NCBI GenBank assembly: GCA_964453035.1
Contig: CAYVOX010000003.1
Location: forward strand, 1-59,357
Direction: 5' to 3'
From: CAYVOX01 sp964453035
GTDB taxonomy: Bacteria; Chloroflexota; Anaerolineae; Anaerolineales; Anaerolineaceae
DNA: 59,357 nt
Shown here: one piece after another, positions 54,085 through 59,357 of the stretch
Layout of the letters: every line of letters starts with the position of its first letter
Numbering within the stretch: position 1 is the stretch's first letter
Notes under the pieces: model-generated
The model's database searches: none
Told to the model about the DNA's origin: nothing
What the model saw: the letters and a program-made list of their open reading frames with translations, nothing else
Made by a program: the position numbers and the translations under genes

Positions 54085-55283
54085 AAAAGTTCTGGCTGGT
54101 ATTTCGGTACGAATACCTGCGCCACGTGCTTCGCAAGCGCTTCCTGTTTGCTTTGATGAGCATCCCGTTGTTCATCCTGCTGATGATCGGAGTGGTTTTC
54201 CTCACCGTGTGGTTGCAGTCTGACATGAGCCCGGCGGGGTATGTGGACCTATCCGGCCGGCTGGCAAATGCCCGCCCGGTGCCCGAGCAGAGCGATATTC
54301 TCATCCCTAACACAGTGTTCAGGCCTTACGCTACGGCTGATGAGGCGCAGCGAGACCTGCAGGCTGGAGCGATCCAGGGGTACTTTGTGCTGCCTGTGGA
54401 TTACTTCCAGAGCGGAAAAATTCAGTATATCGCCCAGGAGGGCATCAAAGAGCGCACGCAGACGGACTTCAGGGAGTTCTTGCGCTTCAACCTGGTTCGG
54501 GATTACCCGGAGCAGGTGAGGGCGCGGGCGGTGAAGGGGGCTGAAATTACCATCCGCTCGCTGGATGGCTCGCGCAGCGCCGCGGAGAGCGACTTTATGA
54601 GCGTTATCATCCCATTTCTCAGCGGGTTGATTTTCATCATTGTCATCAATGTCAGCGGCAGTTATCTCGTCCAGGCGCTAGTTGAGGAAAAAGAGAACCG
54701 TACCATGGAGATTGTGGTCACGTCGGTCTCTGCGGAGCAGTTGATGGCGGGCAAGGTGGCGGGTAACCTGGGGGTGGGGCTCACCCAGCTCATCATCTGG
54801 ATCCTGGTGGGTATCATTGGCCTGTGGTTTGCGGATGTTAATCTGAACTTTGAAGTGAGGGTGGATGCGCAACTGCTCACCATCACTCTGCTGACCTTGC
54901 TCCCCGGGTTCATCATGGTGGCGGGGCTGATGGCAGCAGCCGGAGCCACCACCACCGATACCCGCGAGGCACAGCAGCTTTCTGGATTTTTTACCTTGCC
55001 GGTGGTTATCCCTTACTGGTTTGTTGGCGTCCTGATGGAATCGCCGAACAGCCCGCTCTCAGTTGGGATGAGCCTCTTCCCGCTCACCGCCCCGGTGGCC
55101 TTGCCGATGCGGGCGGCCTTCACGCAAATTCCATTCTGGCAACTGGCGCTTTCGATTGGCCTGGTGTGCCTTTTTGCGGCTGGCGCAGTCTGGCTGGCGG
55201 CTCGCGCCTTCCGCCTGGGGATGCTGCGCTACGGTAAGCACCTTTCCTGGAAAGAGGTGTTTGGGCGAGGAGGGGTGAAATGA
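54081..55283 (+). CDS. ABC-2 exporter permease 1 (NatB-like)
   Basis: A 400-residue membrane protein: N-terminal helix after MKKFWLVFRYEY, a large extracytoplasmic loop (about 45-175), then five to six C-terminal helices (SVIIPFLSGLIFIIVINVSG onward), with the conserved EEKENRTMEIVVTSVSAEQLMAGK segment. The ATGA overlap with the ATPase stop shows coupling. Confidence 0.92.
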   Translation: MKKFWLVFRYEYLRHVLRKRFLFALMSIPLFILLMIGVVFLTVWLQSDMSPAGYVDLSGRLANARPVPEQSDILIPNTVFRPYATADEAQRDLQAGAIQGYFVLPVDYFQSGKIQYIAQEGIKERTQTDFREFLRFNLVRDYPEQVRARAVKGAEITIRSLDGSRSAAESDFMSVIIPFLSGLIFIIVINVSGSYLVQALVEEKENRTMEIVVTSVSAEQLMAGKVAGNLGVGLTQLIIWILVGIIGLWFADVNLNFEVRVDAQLLTITLLTLLPGFIMVAGLMAAAGATTTDTREAQQLSGFFTLPVVIPYWFVGVLMESPNSPLSVGMSLFPLTAPVALPMRAAFTQIPFWQLALSIGLVCLFAAGAVWLAARAFRLGMLRYGKHLSWKEVFGRGGVK

Positions 55284-56512
55284 AAAAATTCTGGCTGGTG
55301 TTTAAACACGAGCTGCGCACGGTGATTGTCAGGCGTTCATACATTCTCATGCTGCTGCTCATCCCCCTGCTTGGGTTCGCGGTGATGTTTCTATTTGGTA
55401 ATTCAGGCCAGCAATCGGGATCGAGCAGCCTGATTAACCAACTGGTTTCATCGGCGCCATCTCAGGGTGTGGAAGGCTTTGTGGATGCAAGCGGGATCAT
55501 CAAAACCATCCCACCGGAGCAGCGCAATCGCCTGCGCCCGTTTGCCAGTGAGGCTGAAGCGCTGCAGGCTTACCAGGCGGGTGAAATTAGCGCTTATTAC
55601 CTGGTCTCAAAAGACTATGTTGAGACGGGCGAGCTGGTTTACGCGCGCCCGGATTACAACCCCATCGGCGGACAAACGGATTCCTACGGGATGGAATTGA
55701 CCCTGCTCTACAACCTGGTGAATGGCGACGCAGACTTGATGAAACGCCTGCGGGCGCCGTTTGCGCTGGAGGTGACCAGCCTGAAGCAACCCGAAGCACG
55801 CGACCCAACCAATATGCTGACCTTCTTTGTGCCGTATATTGTGATGCTGTTGTTTTACATCGTCATTCTGAGCACAGCCACATTGATGTTGAACAGCATC
55901 ACCACCGAGAAGCAGAACCGTGTGATTGAAATCATGATGACCTCCGTAACGCCGACCGAGATGCTGGCCGGGAAAATTGCCGCGCTGGGCATTGCGGGCC
56001 TGCTGCAGACGGCGGTCTGGAGCGGTTCAGGGCTGCTGTTGATGCGCCTGGGCGGCTCGGTGATTAATCTGCCGCCGGAATTTCAGCTGCCCACTTCGCT
56101 GCTGGCCTGGGGATTGGTGTTCTTTGTCCTGGGTTTCATCCTCTACGGCAGCCTGATGGCAGGTATCGGCGCGCTGGTGCCCAATTTGCGCGAAGCCTCT
56201 CAGGCCACTACCCTGGTGGTGATGCCGAGCGCGCTTCCCATGTTTTTCATCTCGGCTTTTGTGGAAGAGCCTAACGGTGTGATTGCCACCATCCTCAGCC
56301 TGTTCCCGCTAACCTCTCCGGTGGCGATGATGACCCGGCTTTCAGCAGTGAATTTGCCTGTGTGGCAGCCGTTGCTGGCGGCAGGGCTATTGCTTATCAC
56401 CTGCCTGCTGGTTGTGCGGTCGGCGGCTGGCATGTTCCGCGCGCAAAACCTGCTCTCCGGGCAACCTTTCAGCACCAGGGTGTTCCTGCGCGCTTTGCTG
56501 GGCAAAGCCTGA
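55280..56512 (+). CDS. ABC-2 exporter permease 2 (NatB-like)
   Basis: A 410-residue paralogue of the preceding permease: same opening MKKFWLVF, same N-terminal helix, loop and C-terminal helices, and the matching TTEKQNRVIEIMMTSVTPTEMLAGK segment. Most likely a tandem duplication giving a heterodimeric membrane part. ATGA overlap with permease 1. Confidence 0.92.
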   Translation: MKKFWLVFKHELRTVIVRRSYILMLLLIPLLGFAVMFLFGNSGQQSGSSSLINQLVSSAPSQGVEGFVDASGIIKTIPPEQRNRLRPFASEAEALQAYQAGEISAYYLVSKDYVETGELVYARPDYNPIGGQTDSYGMELTLLYNLVNGDADLMKRLRAPFALEVTSLKQPEARDPTNMLTFFVPYIVMLLFYIVILSTATLMLNSITTEKQNRVIEIMMTSVTPTEMLAGKIAALGIAGLLQTAVWSGSGLLLMRLGGSVINLPPEFQLPTSLLAWGLVFFVLGFILYGSLMAGIGALVPNLREASQATTLVVMPSALPMFFISAFVEEPNGVIATILSLFPLTSPVAMMTRLSAVNLPVWQPLLAAGLLLITCLLVVRSAAGMFRAQNLLSGQPFSTRVFLRALLGKA

Positions 56513-56523
56513 TCAATGCCCGG

Positions 56524-56552
56524 TTGACATGCGGGAGGGAATGTACTATCCT
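56524..56552 (+). promoter_or_regulatory. Promoter of the NBR1-Ig lipoprotein gene
   Basis: TTGACA (56524-56529), 17-bp spacer, TATCCT (56547-56552). Confidence 0.55.
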
Positions 56553-56615
56553 GATTCTTAACAACTGGAACCTGTGACCGTCATCCGGCGTCTAAGGTAA
56601 GTGAAGGAGGAGAAC

Positions 56616-57785
56616 ATGAAAAAATGGATTGCGATGAGTATTTTTGCCGTGCTGGTGCTGGCATCCTGCAACCTGCTCCAGGGTGACGGTCAGGCGACGG
56701 CAACTGTGGCGCCGGTGGATGCGCTGCGCACCTCCGCGGCCAAAACCGTGGATGCGCTTAGCACCTCGCTTGCGATTAATAAAACCCTGGCGCCAACCGC
56801 CACCGGGCAGGGCGCCTCGCCGGTAAAAACCCAGACCCTGCCGGCGCAGACGGTGGTGCCGAGCCTCACGCCTAAGCCCAGCACTACGCAGCCGCCAGCG
56901 CAGCCTTCCGCCACGTCCATCCCCTGCGACCAGGCAGCATTTGTACGCGATGTGACTGTTCCCGATGGAACATTCTTCTACCCGAATACGGTTTTTACCA
57001 AAACCTGGGAAATCAAGAACGTGGGCAGTTGCACCTGGAACTCGAATTATGCGCTGGTTTTCCAGGAGGGCAACCTGATGAAAGCCGTTAACAGTAAAGC
57101 GCTGGTTGAATCGGGCAAGACCGTGGCGACGAACCAGACCGTTCAAATTTCGGTTGAAATGACCGCTCCCGGGAGCACGGGAAAGGTTGAAAGCCACTGG
57201 AAACTTAAGAATCAGAACGGCGCGCTGTTTGGCGTGGGCGCCAGTGGCACCAGTTCGTTCTGGGTGGCTATCACCGTTGCTGAAAAATTTACCCTGCTGG
57301 ACAACCTGTGCAGCGCTGAGTGGCGCAATGCCAGCGGGCTGCTGCCCTGTCCTGGAAAGGTTGGCGATAAGGCGGGTTCGGTCACAAAAGTGGATAAGCC
57401 TAAGTTCATCAATGATTATGAAGAAGATGAGCCCGGCATTTTGATGATCACGCAGGCAGTGACGGACGGCGTCATCGTGGGCAAGTTCCCGCCGATGCTG
57501 GTGCCAGCCAAATCCTTCTTCCAGTCTTTGGTAGTGTGCGCGGTGGATTCGCCCAAATGCAACGCCAAGGTGATCCTGACCGCAAAGATCGCCGGCGAGG
57601 ATGAGAAGGTGCTGGTTGAGATGGTGAAGAAAGCCGAGAATGAAGCCAGCCCGATTAATATTGACCTGGCTGCACAGGGGTTGGTGGGAAAATCGGTCAC
57701 CTTCCGCCTGTATGTGAAAGCGAACGGCGCCTCAACCGACGACCGCATCTTCTGGGTCAACCCGCACCTCAAAGTGGTACCGTAG
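56616..57785 (+). CDS. Lipoprotein with NBR1-type (four-tryptophan) Ig-like domain
   Basis: A 389-residue surface lipoprotein. Lipobox LASC (C18), then a Thr/Ala/Pro-rich stalk (about 25-105), then an NBR1/FW Ig-like domain (about 112-225: VTVPDGTFFYPNTVFTKTWEIKN, GSCTWNSNYAL, VESHWKLKN), then an unassigned beta-rich C-terminal domain (about 230-389) with a conserved cysteine pair. In bacteria this domain is found on cell-surface proteins, many of them in Chloroflexota. AAGGAGGAG precedes the ATG at 56616. It has its own promoter and terminator. Confidence 0.85.
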   Translation: MKKWIAMSIFAVLVLASCNLLQGDGQATATVAPVDALRTSAAKTVDALSTSLAINKTLAPTATGQGASPVKTQTLPAQTVVPSLTPKPSTTQPPAQPSATSIPCDQAAFVRDVTVPDGTFFYPNTVFTKTWEIKNVGSCTWNSNYALVFQEGNLMKAVNSKALVESGKTVATNQTVQISVEMTAPGSTGKVESHWKLKNQNGALFGVGASGTSSFWVAITVAEKFTLLDNLCSAEWRNASGLLPCPGKVGDKAGSVTKVDKPKFINDYEEDEPGILMITQAVTDGVIVGKFPPMLVPAKSFFQSLVVCAVDSPKCNAKVILTAKIAGEDEKVLVEMVKKAENEASPINIDLAAQGLVGKSVTFRLYVKANGASTDDRIFWVNPHLKVVP

Positions 57786-57807
57786 AACGGACAGGTTGTC
57801 ATGCGAA

Positions 57808-57840
57808 CGGGCGCTCAGCACGAGCGCCCGCTTTGGTTTT
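57808..57840 (+). terminator. Terminator of the NBR1-Ig lipoprotein gene
   Basis: CGGGCGCTC-AGCAC-GAGCGCCCG (9-bp perfect stem), then CTTTGGTTTT. Confidence 0.8.
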
Positions 57841-57844
57841 GGGG

Positions 57845-57850
57845 TATAAT
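57845..57850 (+). promoter_or_regulatory. -10 box of tRNA-Arg
   Basis: TATAAT ending nine bases before the mature tRNA 5' end. Confidence 0.65.
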
Positions 57851-57859
57851 CTGAGTATC

Positions 57860-57932
57860 GCCCTCGTAGCTCAATGGACAGAGTGACAGACTTCGAATCT
57901 GGAGGTTGAGAGTTCGAGCCTCTCCGGGGGCG
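57860..57932 (+). tRNA. tRNA-Arg (anticodon TCG)
   Basis: Full cloverleaf. Acceptor GCCCTCG / CGGGGGC; D stem GCTC / GAGT; anticodon stem CAGA / TCTG (outer A-G mismatch) with loop CTTCGAA, anticodon TCG reading CGA; T arm GAGAG-TTCGAGC-CTCTC. Discriminator G; CCA is not encoded directly. Its 3' end adjoins a tyrosine integrase, making it a likely attachment site. Confidence 0.93.
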
Positions 57933-58070
57933 CACCACAGGTGGCGGTCATTTGGCCGCCATCCCCCATATATGGGGGTAAGAGAAGGGAAAATCCCATT
58001 TTTGGCGGTGTTTGACCAAAATCCTGGTGCAGTTTTGGTGCAGTTTCGGTGCAGATTGAATCCCGCTTCT
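57933..58070. repeat. Putative attachment-site region between tRNA-Arg and integrase
   Basis: 138 bp without a gene but full of repeats: dyad TGGCGG / CCGCCA (57942-57961), perfect palindrome CCCCCATATATGGGGG (57963-57978), and three copies of GGTGCAG at 58026, 58037 and 58048, exactly 11 bp apart. Phased repeats like these are typical arm-type integrase or excisionase sites. Confidence 0.6.
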
Positions 58071-59225
58071 TCAGGCGGTCGGCACCTTGTGAAAGTTCAA
58101 CTCCGCGACCTGCACCGGAGAGACCAGATCATCCATCAACTTCGCAGCCTGGTCCAGCATTTCGTTGTACAGGTGCCCGTAGATATCCAACGTCACGCTC
58201 GGCTTGGAGTGCCCCAGGATCTTCGAAACGACGATGACCGGTATGCCGTGATTGAGCATCAGCGATGCCGCCGTGTGGCGCAGATCGTGAAAACGAATTG
58301 GGGGCAAGCCGGCTGCTGTGAGGATTTCGTGAAATTCGCGGCTCACGTTGCGCTGGTTGAGCGGGGTGCCGATGCTGGAGGTGAAGATCAGGTCATTATC
58401 TTTCCACCGGCTGCCCGCCACAGCGCGGGCCAACTGTTGCTGGTGATACTGCTGCTGCAGCATCTGCAGCGTTGTGTTTCCCAGCTTGACCGTCCTGCGT
58501 CCCGCCTTTGTTTTTGGTTCAGAGAAACCATCCGCAACCCGCCGCATGGCCTGCCGGCGGACGTATAACACGCCCCTGTTCCAGGAGAGGTCCGCCCACT
58601 TCAACCCAAGCAGTTCTGACTGGCGCATACCGGTGACCACAGCCAGGTGAAACAGAGCTTCATAGCGCGAGGCGTGCGCGGCGGTCAGTAATCTCGAGAC
58701 CTGCTCTTCATCCAGAACGCTCATTTCCGCAGAAACGGCTTTGGGGACGATCGCGCCGTGCGCGGGGTTGCGCAGCAGGTAGGAGTACTTGACCGCTTTC
58801 TCCAGGGCGACGTGCAGCACGCGGTGGGTCGCGTGAATGGCGTGCCGGCTGACTCCATTTCTCAGCAGCGTTGCGTAGAACTGGTCAATGATATCCGGCT
58901 TCAGGTCCATCAGCCTGTGATTGCCCAGGTGGGGAAGGATGTGCACGCGGATGATCACGGCGTACCCCTCCACCGTTCTCAGCCTGAGGTTGGATCGGAT
59001 CTGCTCAAGCCACGTCAGCAGAAAGTCCCCGAGCCTGGTGCTGGCGCCTTTGAGATCGAGTCCCTGCTTCAGTTCACTCTGCCTGGCGTGCAGCCATTCC
59101 ACGCATTCGTTTCGTGTTTTCGCGCTGTGAGAAAGCCTTCTCCCGTCAACGCTGGTTTGCGTTCTCCAGGTACCGTCCGGGCGTTTGTAGACTGTTCCTT
59201 GCGAAACATTTATTGGCCTCGCCAT
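58071..59225 (-). CDS. Tyrosine-type site-specific integrase
   Basis: A 384-residue phage-type integrase. It has an N-terminal AP2-like arm-binding domain (about 10-55), a SAM-like core-binding domain (about 62-160) and a catalytic domain with the complete set R201, K240, H313-x2-R316, H339 and Y349 (TLDIYGHL). AAGGAG lies before the ATG at 59225. It reads toward the tRNA-Arg 3' end, the usual arrangement at one end of a tRNA-integrated element, whose body would continue past the window. Confidence 0.95.
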   Translation of the reverse strand: MARPINVSQGTVYKRPDGTWRTQTSVDGRRLSHSAKTRNECVEWLHARQSELKQGLDLKGASTRLGDFLLTWLEQIRSNLRLRTVEGYAVIIRVHILPHLGNHRLMDLKPDIIDQFYATLLRNGVSRHAIHATHRVLHVALEKAVKYSYLLRNPAHGAIVPKAVSAEMSVLDEEQVSRLLTAAHASRYEALFHLAVVTGMRQSELLGLKWADLSWNRGVLYVRRQAMRRVADGFSEPKTKAGRRTVKLGNTTLQMLQQQYHQQQLARAVAGSRWKDNDLIFTSSIGTPLNQRNVSREFHEILTAAGLPPIRFHDLRHTAASLMLNHGIPVIVVSKILGHSKPSVTLDIYGHLYNEMLDQAAKLMDDLVSPVQVAELNFHKVPTA

Positions 59226-59309
59226 TTCCTTTACTCCTTTCGGTTCAAGGAAAGGCGAGCCTGCGAGTCTTGCTCTATCCAGTTGTTAAGGTGCAACCCT
59301 ACACCGACC

Positions 59310-59318
59310 ATTATAGCA
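59310..59318 (-). promoter_or_regulatory. Integrase promoter, extended -10
   Basis: TGCTATAAT on the minus strand, 84 bases before the integrase ATG. The last about 40 bases of the window hold no supported gene. Confidence 0.65.
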
Positions 59319-59357
59319 ACACCCGAGTCGGAATGGAAGCAGTGGAAAGATGAGAAA

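Noticed and set aside
1..59357. CRISPR arrays, rRNA genes and insertion sequences
   Set aside because: No regularly spaced repeat-spacer blocks, no rRNA signatures and no transposase genes were seen.

Overview
The window looks like one scaffold piece of a Chloroflexota genome, most likely class Anaerolineae. This is inferred from gene content: a SARP/BTAD regulator fused to NB-ARC and TPR, lipoproteins carrying an NBR1-type Ig domain, short-form EF-Ts, several PAS/GAF/REC signalling proteins, and multihaem cytochrome with cytochrome b. The sequence is fairly GC-rich (not computed), with GTG/TTG starts and many promoters of the extended -10 type TGnTATAAT. A 100-N run flanked by an exact 55-bp duplication marks it as a draft assembly.

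Layout. 1-4925: a ZIP metal transporter (cut by the window edge), a large SARP-NB-ARC-TPR regulator broken by a false assembly gap and a separate in-frame TAA, and a ParB-like protein. 5072-11501: information-processing core (dnaE, rpsB, tsf, pyrH), followed by an FHA/zinc-ribbon protein and a small membrane protein. 13807-17912 (minus strand): a TIR-TM-WD40 protein and, just downstream, a redoxin gene whose catalytic position is an in-frame UGA followed by a SECIS-like hairpin; I read it as a selenoprotein with a U-x-x-C motif. 18032-22051: a T-box leader controlling pheS-pheT. 22167-24454 (minus): an ECF sigma / anti-sigma / bactofilin-like operon. Then a lipoprotein, typA, and a nonahaem cytochrome c with a cytochrome b-cytochrome c fusion (27695-30086). 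30166-36373: a zinc-ribbon membrane protein, a CDF metal exporter, ogt, an EamA transporter, era, a YhhN protein and a YitT protein. 36420-43961 (minus): an overlapping three-gene operon of REC-GGDEF cyclase, membrane histidine kinase and REC-HD-GYP phosphodiesterase. 44239-47471 (minus): histidine phosphatase, rarA, a nucleosidase and a CinA-type amidase. 47664-53013: a BMP-type nucleoside ABC importer. 53179-57785: an ABC-2 exporter with two permeases and an NBR1-Ig lipoprotein. 57860-59318: tRNA-Arg(TCG) with a tyrosine integrase next to its 3' end, the edge of an integrated element that runs out of the window.

The strongest candidate for something new is the seleno-redoxin with its SECIS-like hairpin, possibly co-transcribed with the TIR-WD40 gene. 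Next are the self-contained c-di-GMP operon, whose cyclase has an expanded GGEGGDEF active-site motif, two apparently leaderless genes (the CDF exporter and rarA), and a cluster of perfect inverted repeats at 32163-32271.
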